Assembly: GCF_000426045.1 (NCBI RefSeq)
Contig: NZ_AUEP01000007.1
Span: forward strand, 62,001 to 126,000
Origin: Marmoricola sp. URHB0036
Lineage (GTDB): Bacteria; Actinomycetota; Actinomycetes; Propionibacteriales; Nocardioidaceae
DNA: 64,000 bases
Direction: 5' to 3'
The translations under genes were made by a program, and so were the position numbers. This document shows positions 16,902 through 25,567 of the stretch, in pieces (position 1 is the first letter of the stretch; every line of letters begins with the position of its first letter). The notes beneath the pieces are model-generated. The model was not told the DNA's origin, searched no databases, and was given only the letters and a program-made list of their open reading frames with translations.

Positions 16902-19088
16902 TCAGCGACCGATCAGGGCGTACGCCGGCTCGGTCTCCACCACGGTCTCGCCACCGGTCCGGCGCGGCCGGGACGGCCACCAAGCGCGCTCACCGAGCAA
17001 CACCAGGATCGCCGGCAGCATCACCAGGCGGATGACGGTCGCGTCGAAGAGGATCGCGGCCGAGAGACCGACGCCCATCATCTTCATCTCCATCATCGAC
17101 AGGGTCGCGAAGATGGCGAACACCGAGACCATCACCGCGGCCGCACTCGTCACGACTCCCGCGGTGTCGCGGATCCCCCGGGCAACCGCGAGACGGGTCG
17201 GCATCCCGTTCTGAACGTGCTCGCGGATCCGGCTGATCACGAACACGTGGTAGTCCATCGACAGGCCGACCAGGACCACCATCACGAACAGCGGGATCCA
17301 GTCGATGACGAAGCCCGGGCTGGTGAAGTCGAGGGCACCGGCGGCCCAGCCGTGCTGGAACACCAGGGTCAGGATCCCGAACGCGACACCCACCGAGGCC
17401 AGGTTCAGCCCCGTCGAGACCAGCGCGATCGGCACGCTCCGGAAGGCGAAGCCCATCATCAGCAGGGTCAGCAGGAGCACGACCCCGATCACGATCGGCA
17501 GGCGATCGTGCTGACGGTTGACGTAGTCCAGCGACTCGGCCGCGCCGCCACCGACGGCGTGCTCGACGTGCAGGCTGCCGAGAGCTGCCGGGACGAGGTC
17601 GGTGCGCAGCGAGGTGATCGCCCTGTCGACCTTGGGGTCCGACTCGTCGTACGGCATCACCAGCTGGAGCACCGAGGTGGTGCCGTCGGCCGAGACGCGC
17701 ACGGGGTCGCGACCCGATCCGACGAAGTCGTCCGACCTGATCGCGTCCCGGTCCAGCCGCCGCAGCGCCTGGCCCACCGCGGCCCGGTCGGCCGGCGGCG
17801 CCTTGACCACCACGGCGGCGGTGGTGCCCTCGGCCGGGAACTCCTGCGTGATCCGGGTGAAGGTCTGCACCTCCGGGATCGAGGCGGGCAGCGTCTGCAG
17901 GTTGCCCTCGTGGATCCTCATCCCGAGCGCCGGCACGGCCAGCAGCAGCACGACCACACCGGAGAGAACCAGGGCGACGGCCGGGTGGCGGAGCACCGGC
18001 GACAGCAGGCGACTGCTGATCCCGCCCCGTCCGATCCGGCGGTTGAGGCGCCACAGCAGCGGGACGCGGGGACGATCGACCCAGCGACCGAGCTTGACCA
18101 GCAGCGCGGGCAGCACGGTGATGGAGCCCAGCACGGCGATCGCCACCACGAGGATGGCTCCGGTCGCGAGCGAGTTGAAGGTCGCGTCACCGATCACGAA
18201 CAGCCCCGCCATCGAGGCGATCACCGCTCCTCCCGACACCAGGATCGAGTGCCCGGAGGTCTGCGCCGCGATCTCGACGGCGTCCAGCGTGCTGCGGCCG
18301 GCGGCTCGTTCCTCGCGCTCGCGCTTGAGGTAGAACAAGGAGTAGTCGACCCCCACCGCCATCCCGATCAGCACGATCATGCTGCTCACGGTTGCCTCGG
18401 CGTGCACGAGGTGGGAGAGCGGCGCGGTGATGCCGATGGTCGCGGCCACGCTCGTGGCGGTCAGCAACACCGGGATGCCGGCCGCGATCAGCGCACCGAA
18501 CGCCAGCAGCATCAGGACCAACGTCACCGGCAGGCTGATGCCCTCTGCCGAGGACAGGTCCGAACCGACGCGGTCGTTGATGCTCGAGTCGATCGAGACG
18601 TCCCCGGCCTCACGCACCTCGAGGTCGGGATGGTCGGCCTGGACGCGCTTCGTCACGGCCTGCAGGGCCGAGGCATCGTCCTGGTCGCGTGCGAGCTGGA
18701 CCGAGATCAGCAGTGCCGACCGGTCGGCGTTGGGCTGTGCCTCGGAGACGTCGACGATACCGGCGGCGTCGCGCATGCCGTCCCGGATCTCGGTGGCCGC
18801 GGCCGTGGCGTCGGCGGAGTCGAGGGCGGCGTGCCCGCGCGGGTTGATCAGCACGTTCTCGGTCTGCGGCTGGTCGAGGCCGGCCCGGTGCTGGAGGGCT
18901 TCGGCGCGACCCGACTCCCCCATCCGGTAGTCGGAGCTCTTGGTCTCCGTCGTCGGTACGGCGACGGCCAGGCCGACGGCGACCAGCACGAAGACGAGCC
19001 AGGCGAGCATGGCGCGCCAGGGATGGGTGGCGCTCCAGCGCGCGGCCCGGATCGGGATCTGCGTGAGGGGGTTGTGGGTGTTCGACAT
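16902..19088 (-). CDS. MMPL-family RND transporter
   Basis: The 728-residue protein has the MmpL layout: a membrane span after an N-terminal Arg-rich tail, an extracytoplasmic loop, then blocks of spans on each side of a second loop (about 12 spans in total). The characteristic GMAVGVDYSLFYLKRERE and VLVGLSMDYHVFVISRIREH segments, with the Asp-Tyr pairs of the proton relay, are present. Substrates of such exporters are lipids or drugs; none can be assigned here. The ATG at 19088 follows GAGGAGATGTC. It is divergent from the two-component genes at 19224, which may regulate it. Confidence 0.88.
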   Translation of the reverse strand: MSNTHNPLTQIPIRAARWSATHPWRAMLAWLVFVLVAVGLAVAVPTTETKSSDYRMGESGRAEALQHRAGLDQPQTENVLINPRGHAALDSADATAAATEIRDGMRDAAGIVDVSEAQPNADRSALLISVQLARDQDDASALQAVTKRVQADHPDLEVREAGDVSIDSSINDRVGSDLSSAEGISLPVTLVLMLLAFGALIAAGIPVLLTATSVAATIGITAPLSHLVHAEATVSSMIVLIGMAVGVDYSLFYLKREREERAAGRSTLDAVEIAAQTSGHSILVSGGAVIASMAGLFVIGDATFNSLATGAILVVAIAVLGSITVLPALLVKLGRWVDRPRVPLLWRLNRRIGRGGISSRLLSPVLRHPAVALVLSGVVVLLLAVPALGMRIHEGNLQTLPASIPEVQTFTRITQEFPAEGTTAAVVVKAPPADRAAVGQALRRLDRDAIRSDDFVGSGRDPVRVSADGTTSVLQLVMPYDESDPKVDRAITSLRTDLVPAALGSLHVEHAVGGGAAESLDYVNRQHDRLPIVIGVVLLLTLLMMGFAFRSVPIALVSTGLNLASVGVAFGILTLVFQHGWAAGALDFTSPGFVIDWIPLFVMVVLVGLSMDYHVFVISRIREHVQNGMPTRLAVARGIRDTAGVVTSAAAVMVSVFAIFATLSMMEMKMMGVGLSAAILFDATVIRLVMLPAILVLLGERAWWPSRPRRTGGETVVETEPAYALIGR

Positions 19089-19223
19089 GACATCTCCTCG
19101 GGGGCGTTCAGGGATGTCATCGATCCTCGTGATCCGCGGGCCCCGGGTCAGTGGCGCCAGGACCCGACTCGAGGTGGTGCCTGCACCACCGCCCGGACGG
19201 CCCCGATCGGGAAGGATGGGCAC

Positions 19224-20393
19224 GTGAGCACGGCGATGTCACCGGGGGATTCCCCACCCAGCCGGCTGCGCATGACGGCGTACGCCGCGGCCCAGCTGGC
19301 GCTCGCCGTCCCCGCCCTGGTGCTGTTCATCCTCAACGCCGTGGCCGGCGTGTTCGCCGTGATCGTCGTCGGCATCCCCGTGCTCCTGCTCACGATCCCG
19401 GCCACCCGCTGGATCGCCGACCAGCACCGGTCGATGGCCGGCCGGGTGCTGGGCACCCCCATCCCCCGGCAGTACCGCCCGCCGCGGTCCGGCGGCGCCC
19501 TCGCCCGGCTCGCCGGCTGGGCCTCGGACCCGATGACCTGGCGCGACCAGGCCTGGATCCTCGCCGCCACGACGTTGGGCTTCGCGCTCGCGCTGACCTC
19601 GGTGCTGCTGCTCGTGCTGGTCGTCACCGGTGCTCTCTGGTGGTTCGGGATCGAGCCGATCATGCGGGCCCGGTGCGCCATGGACCGGTGGTTCCTCAGC
19701 TACGGGCACGCCGAGGTGCTCGAGCAGCGCGTGCAGGTGCTCACCGAGACCAGGGCCGAGACGCTGGACCACGCGGCCGCCGAGCTGCGTCGCGTCGAGC
19801 GCGACCTGCACGACGGTGCCCAGGCCCGGCTGGTCGCGCTGTCCATGACCCTCGGGATGGCCGACTCGATGCTCGAGTCCGATCCGGAGAAGGCACGACG
19901 GCTGGTGAGCGAGGCACGGGCCACCACGACGGCCGCGATCGGCGACCTGCGGTCCGTGGTCCGCGGCATCCACCCGCCGGTGCTCGCCGACCGTGGCCTC
20001 GGCGGCGCGATCGAGGCGCTGGCGCTCGACATGTCCATCCCGGTCGAGGTGACGAACCGGGTGGGCGGCCGGCCTCCGGACCCGATCGAGTCGGCGGTCT
20101 ACTTCGCCGTCGCCGAGTGCCTGGCCAACGTCGTCCGGCACTCGGGCGCCGGGCACGCGTGGATCACCCTGACCCACGCGGAGGGAGTGCTGAGCGCGAT
20201 CGTGGGGGACGACGGTCGTGGCGGAGCCGACCCGCAGGCGGGGACCGGCATGCTGGGGGTGATGCGGCGGCTGGCCGCGTTCGACGGCACCATGAGGGTG
20301 TCGAGCCCGGCCGGCGGCCCGACGGTCGTCACCCTGGAGGTCCCGTGCGCCTTGTCCTCGCCGAAGACCATGCCCTCCTCCGAGCCGGCCTGA
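19224..20393 (+). CDS. NarL-type sensor histidine kinase
   Basis: The 390-residue kinase has a membrane sensor module with four hydrophobic spans (about 20-150). A HisKA_3 domain follows with phospho-acceptor His196 in RRVERDLHDGAQ, then a HATPase domain with the N box FAVAECLANVVRHS and a short G2 region GTGMLGV. This is the classical partner of LuxR-type regulators. The GTG at 19224 is favoured; an ATG lies at 19236. Its 3' end overlaps the regulator gene by 49 bases. It diverges from the MMPL transporter, so cell-envelope stress is a plausible stimulus; that is inference. Confidence 0.88.
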   Translation: MSTAMSPGDSPPSRLRMTAYAAAQLALAVPALVLFILNAVAGVFAVIVVGIPVLLLTIPATRWIADQHRSMAGRVLGTPIPRQYRPPRSGGALARLAGWASDPMTWRDQAWILAATTLGFALALTSVLLLVLVVTGALWWFGIEPIMRARCAMDRWFLSYGHAEVLEQRVQVLTETRAETLDHAAAELRRVERDLHDGAQARLVALSMTLGMADSMLESDPEKARRLVSEARATTTAAIGDLRSVVRGIHPPVLADRGLGGAIEALALDMSIPVEVTNRVGGRPPDPIESAVYFAVAECLANVVRHSGAGHAWITLTHAEGVLSAIVGDDGRGGADPQAGTGMLGVMRRLAAFDGTMRVSSPAGGPTVVTLEVPCALSSPKTMPSSEPA

Positions 20394-20986
20394 TCCAGCT
20401 CCTCGAGGCCCACGGCTTCACCATCCTGCACGCGGTCGACAACGCTGCCGACCTGGCCGAGGCACTGCTCGACCCGGAGGCCGAGGCCGCGGTGGTCGAC
20501 GTGCGTCTGCCGCCGACGCAGACCGACGAGGGCCTCACCGCGGCGATCACGGTCCGCACCGCCCGACCGGGGTTCCCGGTGATGGTGCTGTCGCAGTACG
20601 TCGAGCAGCTCTACGCCCGCGAGCTGCTGGCCAGCGGCGAGGGGGCGATCGGCTACCTGCTCAAGGACCGCGTCTCCGACGTCGCCGAGTTCGTGGACGG
20701 CGTACGACGGGTGGCCGCGGGGGGAACCGTGCTCGACCCCGAGGTCGTCGCCACGGTGATGGCCCGCAGCCCCGAGCAGCCTGTGGACCGGCTCAGTCCC
20801 CGGGAGCGTGACGTGCTGGCCCTGATGGCCGAGGGTCGCTCGAACGCCGGCATCGCCGCGTCGCTCGTGATCAGCGAGAAGGCGGTGGCCAAGCACATCA
20901 ACAGCATCTTCGCCAAGCTCGACCTGCCGATCGGCGAGGACGACCACCGCCGCGTGCGGGCCGTGCTGGCCTGGCTACACCTCTGA
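20345..20986 (+). CDS. LuxR/NarL-family response regulator
   Basis: The 213-residue protein has an N-terminal receiver domain (acid pocket LAEDH, phospho-acceptor Asp52 in VVDVRLPP, Lys in YLLKDRV) and a C-terminal LuxR helix-turn-helix (LSPRERDVLALMAEGRSN through AVAKHINSIFAKL). The GTG start lies inside the kinase gene, so the two are coupled. It ends 12 bases inside the convergent PHP gene. The divergent MMPL transporter is its likeliest target. No specific operator was recognised in 19089-19223. Confidence 0.9.
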   Translation: MRLVLAEDHALLRAGLIQLLEAHGFTILHAVDNAADLAEALLDPEAEAAVVDVRLPPTQTDEGLTAAITVRTARPGFPVMVLSQYVEQLYARELLASGEGAIGYLLKDRVSDVAEFVDGVRRVAAGGTVLDPEVVATVMARSPEQPVDRLSPRERDVLALMAEGRSNAGIAASLVISEKAVAKHINSIFAKLDLPIGEDDHRRVRAVLAWLHL

Positions 20987-22051
20987 CGGCCCATGCTTCG
21001 GGGGCCGAGCCCACTCCAGCAGCCGGTCGAGCGCCCAGGTGTTGACGATGCGGTCGGGGTCGATCCCCAGCTCCTCGGCCCGGGCACAGCCGTAGACCTG
21101 GAAGTCCAGCTGTCCGGGCGCATGGGCGTCGCTGTCGATCGAGAACAGGCAGCCGAGGTCGATCGCCCGCTGCAACAGGTCGGTCGGTGGGTCCCGTCGC
21201 TCGGGACGCGAGTTGATCTCCACCGCGGTGTCGGTCTCCACGCAGGCCCCGAACACCTCGTCGGCGTCGAACTCCGACTGTCCCCGCGTGCCGCGGTTGC
21301 CGGTGACCAGCCGACCGGTGCAGTGCCCCAGCACGTTGGTGAAGGGGTTGCGGACCGCGGCCACCATCCGCTTGGTCATCGGCGCCTTGTCCATGGCCAG
21401 CTTGGAGTGCACCGAGGCGACGCGTACGTCGAGCCGGCCCAGCATCTCGTCGGTCTGGTCGAGCGAGCCGTCGTCGAGGATGTCGACCTCGATCCCCTTG
21501 AGCAGCCGGAAGCCGTCGGCGAGGTGCTCGTTGACCGCCTCGACGACCTCGAGCTGACGGGCGAGCCGGGGACCGGACAACCCGTTGGCGACCTTCAACC
21601 GGGGCGAGTGGTCGGTGAGCACCAGGTAGTCGTGGCCGAGCTCGATCGCGGTGAACGCCATCTCCTCGATCGGGGACCCCCCGTCGGACCAGTCGCTGTG
21701 CGAGTGCAGGTCGCCACGCAGCCGAGCGCGCACCTCCGCACCGCCACGGGTGAGCGGCCCGCCCTCGTCCCGCTCGAGCTGGGCGAGCCGCGCAGGCATC
21801 CGTCCCTCGACCGCCGCCTCGATCACCTCGGCGGTCGACGCGCCGATGCCGGGCAGGTCGCGCAGGGTGCCCTGGCGCGCCCGTTCGTCGACCTCGTCAC
21901 CCAGCGGGAGCACCGTGGCAGCCGCTGTGCGGAACGCCTTGACCTTGTAGGTCTCGGCCCGGCTGCGCTCGAGCAGGAAGGCGATCCTGCGCAGTGCGGC
22001 GACGGGTCCGCCGTCGTACCTGTCCGATTTGTCGGCCGGTGGTCGGTTCAC
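20975..22051 (-). CDS. PHP-domain phosphoesterase with helix-hairpin-helix (PolX-like)
   Basis: The 358-residue protein begins with a Pol-beta-like helical and helix-hairpin-helix region (LRDLPGIGASTAEVIEAA, about 50-75). A PHP domain follows with metal-binding HSHSDWSDG, LTDHSPRL, GIEVDIL, a conserved ASVHS, LGHCTGRL and SIDSDAH. This matches the C-terminal half of bacterial PolX and stand-alone PHP phosphoesterases. There is no polymerase domain. It probably acts on phosphate ends in DNA repair. The GTG start at 22051 matches the alignment start of related proteins; the frame is open to 22105. Confidence 0.88.
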   Translation of the reverse strand: MNRPPADKSDRYDGGPVAALRRIAFLLERSRAETYKVKAFRTAAATVLPLGDEVDERARQGTLRDLPGIGASTAEVIEAAVEGRMPARLAQLERDEGGPLTRGGAEVRARLRGDLHSHSDWSDGGSPIEEMAFTAIELGHDYLVLTDHSPRLKVANGLSGPRLARQLEVVEAVNEHLADGFRLLKGIEVDILDDGSLDQTDEMLGRLDVRVASVHSKLAMDKAPMTKRMVAAVRNPFTNVLGHCTGRLVTGNRGTRGQSEFDADEVFGACVETDTAVEINSRPERRDPPTDLLQRAIDLGCLFSIDSDAHAPGQLDFQVYGCARAEELGIDPDRIVNTWALDRLLEWARPPKHGPSEV

Positions 22052-22076
22052 GATCCCTATTCTGGCGGCTCGGGTG

Positions 22077-22129
22077 TGATCCACAGCACAGGGCCGGTCC
22101 TCCACACTCTGTCCACAGGGTTATCCACA
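22077..22129 (+). promoter_or_regulatory. Cluster of DnaA-box-like sequences
   Basis: TTATCCACA at 22121-22129 is a perfect consensus DnaA box. TGATCCACA at 22077-22085 differs from it at one position. CTGTCCACA at 22109-22117 differs by one base from the actinobacterial consensus TTGTCCACA. TCCTCCACA at 22098-22106 is weaker. All lie in the same orientation with start spacings of 21, 11 and 12 bases, close to whole helical turns. This is too few boxes for oriC and no dnaA or dnaN is nearby, so a regulatory or titration site is more likely. Confidence 0.4.
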
Positions 22130-22181
22130 GCCGGTGGGAAACCGTCGGAGCGATCGCCGCACGCCCGGTCTGCTCCACGCA

Positions 22182-22211
22182 TTGACCCGGGTGCCGTTCG
22201 CTGATTAGCGT
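22182..22211 (+). promoter_or_regulatory. Candidate promoter of the kai operon
   Basis: TTGACC at 22182-22187 and TAGCGT at 22206-22211 are separated by 18 bases and fit the actinobacterial housekeeping pattern TTGAC and TANNNT. Transcription would start near 22218, leaving a leader of about 190 bases before the kaiC GTG. It lies just downstream of the DnaA-box cluster. Confidence 0.4.
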
Positions 22212-22406
22212 GTCGGCGCAGAGGGGGCTCTCGATGAACCGCCCATGCGTTCGCAAGGGGAAGGCAAGCGCGCGGGTGTCATCGGGAGCCCCTGCTTCGC
22301 GCTCGACACCGCCTCAGGCTCATCTGAGCGAATCCACCCACGATCGGGGTTGGCAGTAGAGACTGCGAGAGTGGACGTGAGCGTTGCGGAGAAGGAGGGC
22401 GGGGAC

Positions 22407-24128
22407 GTGCCCGGCGAGCGCACAGCACTGAGCGGGCCCGAGAAGGCTCTCACCGGGATCACCGGCTTCGACGAGATCACAGGCGGCGGACTCCCTCGCG
22501 GCCGCCCGACCCTGGTGACCGGCGCCGCCGGATCCGGCAAGACGCTGTTCGGGATCGAGTTCCTGGTGCGCGGTGCGCGCGACTTCGGTGAGCCCGGCGT
22601 GCTGCTCGCGTTCGAGGAGTCCCAGAGCGACCTCGCCACCAACGTGGCCTCGCTCGGCTTCGACCTCGACCAGCTCGAGAAGGACGGCCTGCTCGCGATC
22701 GACGCCTTCCGACTCGACCCGGCGGAGATCGTCGAGACAGGGTCCTTCGACCTCGAGGGACTCTTCATCCGCCTCGCCATGGCGGTCGAGTCCGTGGGTG
22801 CCAAGCGGGTGTTCCTGGACACCATCGAGCTGCTCTTCAGCGCCCTGCCCAACGAGGCGATCATCCGCGGCGAGCTCGGCCGGCTGTTCCGGTGGCTCAA
22901 GGAGCGCGACCTGACCGTCGTGATCAGCGGCGAACGTGGCAAGGAGGGAGACCTGACGCGGTTCGGCATCGAGGAGTACGTCTCGGACTGCGTCGTCACC
23001 CTCGACCACCGCGTGGAGGACCAGATCTCCACCCGGCGCCTGCGCGTCGCCAAGTACCGGGGGTCGCTGCACGGCACCAACGAGTACCCCTTCCTGATCA
23101 CCGAGCGCGGCCTCGTCGTCGTACCCATCACCTCGGTCGGCCTGACCTACGAAGCGTCTCGCGAACGCATCTCCACCGGTGTCCCCCGACTCGACGAGAT
23201 GTTGTCGGGCGGCATCTACCGCGGCTCGTCGGTGATGATCAGCGGCACGGCCGGCACGGGCAAGACCAGCCTCGGTGCGCTGATGGTCGACGCATCCTGC
23301 GCCCGGGGCGAGAAGGCCCTCTTCTTCTCCTTCGAGGAGTCACCCGAGCAGCTGATCCGCAACATGGGCTCCATCGGCATGGACCTGCGCCGGTGGATCG
23401 ACGCCGGCCTCCTCCAGGTGAAGGCGGTGCGACCCACGGCCTACGGCTTCGAGGAGCACCTCGCCATGCTGCACGACCTCATCACCGAGCACGAGCCGCA
23501 GCTGGTGGTGCTCGACGCCGTCGCCAGTCTCACCCTCGGGGGGGCCCAGAGCGCGACCACGTCGGCGATCTCGCGTGACCTCGACCTGCTCAAGGGACGC
23601 GGCATCACCGGCGTCATGACGACCCTCACGCACGGCGAGCGCGAGGAGTCCAGCGAGGTCGACGTGTCCTCGCTGGTCGACACCTGGCTGTTGCTGCGCA
23701 ACGACGAGAGCAACGGCGAGCGCAACCGGCTGTTGTTCGTGATCAAGAGCCGTGGCTCGGCCCACTCCAACCAGGTGCGCGAGTTCGTGCTGACCGACGA
23801 CGGCGCCGAGCTCCTCGACGTCTACGTCGGCCCGCAGGGAGTGCTCACCGGTTCCGAGCGCGTCGAGCAGATCAGCCAGGAACGCCTCGCCCAGGCCTCC
23901 CGCGCCGACGAGACCGAACGACGGCGGCAGGAGCTGGCCACTCGTTCGGCCGCCGTCCGGGCCGAGATGGCGGCCCTGCAGGCACAGCTCGCTGCCGACA
24001 CCGCCGAGTTCGAGCGGTTCGAGGCATCCGCCGACGCCGGCCGCGCGTCCGGAGCCGCCGTACGCGCGCTGCTCGGTCGTGAGCGCTCGGGAGATCGCGA
24101 AGGAGGACCTCGTGACGACGGAGTCTGA
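22407..24128 (+). CDS. kaiC: KaiC-like double RecA-domain ATPase/kinase
   Basis: The 573-residue protein has the two RecA-like domains of KaiC. Walker A motifs are GAAGSGKT (39-46) and GTAGTGKT (280-287). Catalytic Glu pairs lie in FEES at 70-71 and 310-311, and Walker B strands are [11 protein letters not shown] and [10 protein letters not shown]. The segment [12 protein letters not shown] aligns with the cyanobacterial phosphorylation site (Ser431-Thr432), giving Ser421 and Ser422 here. [13 protein letters not shown] segment follows as in CII. The last 90 residues form a Glu/Arg/Ala-rich coiled coil instead of the KaiA-binding tail. The GTG at 22407 follows AAGGAGGGCGGGG. It overlaps kaiB by 17 bases. 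Neighbours support a clock-like or signalling role; rhythmicity is not shown. Confidence 0.9.
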   Translation: MPGERTALSGPEKALTGITGFDEITGGGLPRGRPTLVTGAAGSGKTLFGIEFLVRGARDFGEPGVLLAFEESQSDLATNVASLGFDLDQLEKDGLLAIDAFRLDPAEIVETGSFDLEGLFIRLAMAVESVGAKRVFLDTIELLFSALPNEAIIRGELGRLFRWLKERDLTVVISGERGKEGDLTRFGIEEYVSDCVVTLDHRVEDQISTRRLRVAKYRGSLHGTNEYPFLITERGLVVVPITSVGLTYEASRERISTGVPRLDEMLSGGIYRGSSVMISGTAGTGKTSLGALMVDASCARGEKALFFSFEESPEQLIRNMGSIGMDLRRWIDAGLLQVKAVRPTAYGFEEHLAMLHDLITEHEPQLVVLDAVASLTLGGAQSATTSAISRDLDLLKGRGITGVMTTLTHGEREESSEVDVSSLVDTWLLLRNDESNGERNRLLFVIKSRGSAHSNQVREFVLTDDGAELLDVYVGPQGVLTGSERVEQISQERLAQASRADETERRRQELATRSAAVRAEMAALQAQLAADTAEFERFEASADAGRASGAAVRALLGRERSGDREGGPRDDGV

Positions 24129-24465
24129 GGAGTTCTCGTCCGACATCAACGCCGAGGGCAACGCGCCGGACGGCAAGGCGATGTACGACCTGCGCCTCTA
24201 CGTCGCCGGCCAGTCACCACGGTCCGTCCGGGCGATGGAGAACCTGCGGCGGGTCTGCGACGAGCACCTCGCCGGACGCTACCGGGTCGAGGTCATCGAC
24301 CTCCTCGTCAACCCGGCCCTTGCGCGCGGCGACGAGATCGTCGCCGTACCCACCCTGGTGCGCAAGCTGCCCGAGCCGATCCGCAAGATCATCGGTGACC
24401 TGTCCGACACCGACCGGGTCCTCGTCGGACTGCAGGTGCGACCTCTGGGCGACGACCTGCCGTGA
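24112..24465 (+). CDS. kaiB: KaiB, first copy
   Basis: The 117-residue protein is a KaiB of thioredoxin-like or fold-switched type that binds KaiC. An acidic N-terminal extension of about 25 residues precedes the core [18 protein letters not shown]. The [20 protein letters not shown] stretch keeps the prolines that define KaiB fold switching, and DRVLVGLQV ends the core. It is close to the cyanobacterial protein throughout. The GTG at 24112 follows AAGGAGG at ideal spacing and lies within the last codons of kaiC, so translation is coupled. Its stop overlaps the second kaiB start. It is the more conserved of the two copies. Confidence 0.92.
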   Translation: MTTESEEFSSDINAEGNAPDGKAMYDLRLYVAGQSPRSVRAMENLRRVCDEHLAGRYRVEVIDLLVNPALARGDEIVAVPTLVRKLPEPIRKIIGDLSDTDRVLVGLQVRPLGDDLP

Positions 24466-24803
24466 CTGCCGAGGCCTCGGGCCCTCGGTGGGCACTGACG
24501 CTCTACGTGAGCGGCGCGTCGCCGCGCTCGTCCGAGGCGATCGTGACCATCCGCCGGATCTGCGACGAGGACCTGGCCGGTCAGGTCGACCTCACGGTGT
24601 TGAACGCCGTCGACCACCCGGAACTGGTGAAGCGCGACCACATCCTGGCGCTGCCGACACTCGTGAAGCACTCGCCCGAACCGCTCCGACACCTCGTCGG
24701 CAACCTGACTGACGCCGAACGGGTGCGGCTGGCCCTCGACCTCGATCTCGCCACGCCGCAACCGTCCGCAACCCCCGTGGTGGACGGAGGATCCCTCGAA
24801 TGA
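24462..24803 (+). CDS. KaiB-like protein, second and more divergent copy
   Basis: This 113-residue protein repeats the KaiB core: [18 protein letters not shown], then [20 protein letters not shown]. The fold-switch prolines are retained, but many surface residues differ from the first copy. For example, GDLSD becomes GNLTD. The C-terminus is a Pro/Asp-rich tail. GTG overlap (GTGA at 24462-24465) couples it to the first copy. Two unlike KaiB proteins suggest that they compete for, or bind different states or partners of, KaiC; this is inference. A plain duplication with drift is the alternative. Confidence 0.88.
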   Translation: MTAEASGPRWALTLYVSGASPRSSEAIVTIRRICDEDLAGQVDLTVLNAVDHPELVKRDHILALPTLVKHSPEPLRHLVGNLTDAERVRLALDLDLATPQPSATPVVDGGSLE

Positions 24804-25567
24804 CTGCCCCAGACGACTTCGACTCGAACTCGGCCACCGAGCTCAGCGGGCTCCGCGAGCAGATCGCCTACCTCCAGGAGGCCCTGTCCGCCATCAGCAG
24901 TGGCGGGGTCGACGCAGTCGTGATCGGGGAGCCGGAAGCGGAGCAGATCTACACCCTCACCAGCGCCGACCGTCCCTACCGCGTGATCGTCGAGGAGATG
25001 GGTGAGGGCGCGGCGACGGTGTCGGCGAATGGTGTCATCCTGTTCGCGAACCCCCAGCTGGCGAACTTCCTCGGTGTGGAGCGTGACAGCATGATCGGAC
25101 GCGACCTCGCCGACTTCGTGGCCGAGGACCAGCGTCCGGCGCTCGCCTCGCTCCTCGTCGAGAGCGCAGAGATGACGAGACGGGCGGAGCTCGTGCTCAC
25201 TGGCGGGGAGCGCACCAACGTCCCGTTCCTGGTCTCGTCGACCGACATCGACCTCGACGGCGTGCTCGTGCGGTGCCTGGTCCTCACCGAGCTCACCATG
25301 CAGAAGCTGATCGAGAAGCAGCTGGCCGTCGACGTGGCCCAGCTCGAGCGACAGCGCGTCGCGGCCGAGGTCAACGACACCATCGTGCAGGGCCTGGTGG
25401 CTGCCGAGATGGCTCTCGACCTCGACCAGGTCGACTACGCCCGCAGCCTGATCGCGGGCACCTCGAGGCGCGCCCGGAGCTGGATCGGCGAGCTCGCCGG
25501 CGATCGAGAGCTCGAGCCCGGCATGGCCGTGCGCCGGTCCCCGGCGCGAGGACTGACCAGCCCATGA
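24800..25567 (+). CDS. PAS protein with degenerate histidine-kinase dimerisation domain
   Basis: The 255-residue protein has an N-terminal coiled coil (LREQIAYLQEALSAI), a PAS domain (about 60-165) with EEMGEGAATVSANGVILFAN, and a C-terminal two-helix domain resembling HisKA_3. The region reads ERQRVAAEVNDTIVQGL, where kinases of this type have His; here residue 192 is Asn. The ATPase domain is absent. It therefore cannot act as a conventional kinase. It may be a dimeric sensor or adaptor, the position that SasA or CikA occupies in cyanobacteria. It overlaps kaiB2 (ATGA) and the response regulator gene (ATGA), so all five genes are one operon. Related actinobacterial proteins also appear to have Asn here, from memory. 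Confidence 0.82.
   Translation: MTAPDDFDSNSATELSGLREQIAYLQEALSAISSGGVDAVVIGEPEAEQIYTLTSADRPYRVIVEEMGEGAATVSANGVILFANPQLANFLGVERDSMIGRDLADFVAEDQRPALASLLVESAEMTRRAELVLTGGERTNVPFLVSSTDIDLDGVLVRCLVLTELTMQKLIEKQLAVDVAQLERQRVAAEVNDTIVQGLVAAEMALDLDQVDYARSLIAGTSRRARSWIGELAGDRELEPGMAVRRSPARGLTSP

Larger units (their letters stand above)
22052..22406. other. 355-base intergenic region upstream of kaiC
   Basis: The region separates the divergent PHP and kaiC genes. It contains four CCACA sequences of DnaA-box type (22077-22129), a candidate promoter (22182-22211) and then about 190 bases of possible leader. The kaiC frame is open back to an ATG at 22245, but the encoded stretch is unlike any KaiC N-terminus and has no good ribosome binding site. 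No RNA structure or small gene stood out. Confidence 0.5.

Noticed and set aside
16029-19223. Very long plus-strand frame running into the histidine kinase
   Set aside because: The part before 19224 mirrors the MMPL and metallopeptidase genes. Only the kinase part has domain motifs and a proper GTG start.
22077-22129. Chromosomal origin of replication
   Set aside because: Only one perfect box and three near matches are present, with no AT-rich unwinding region and no dnaA, dnaN or gidA/parAB neighbours.
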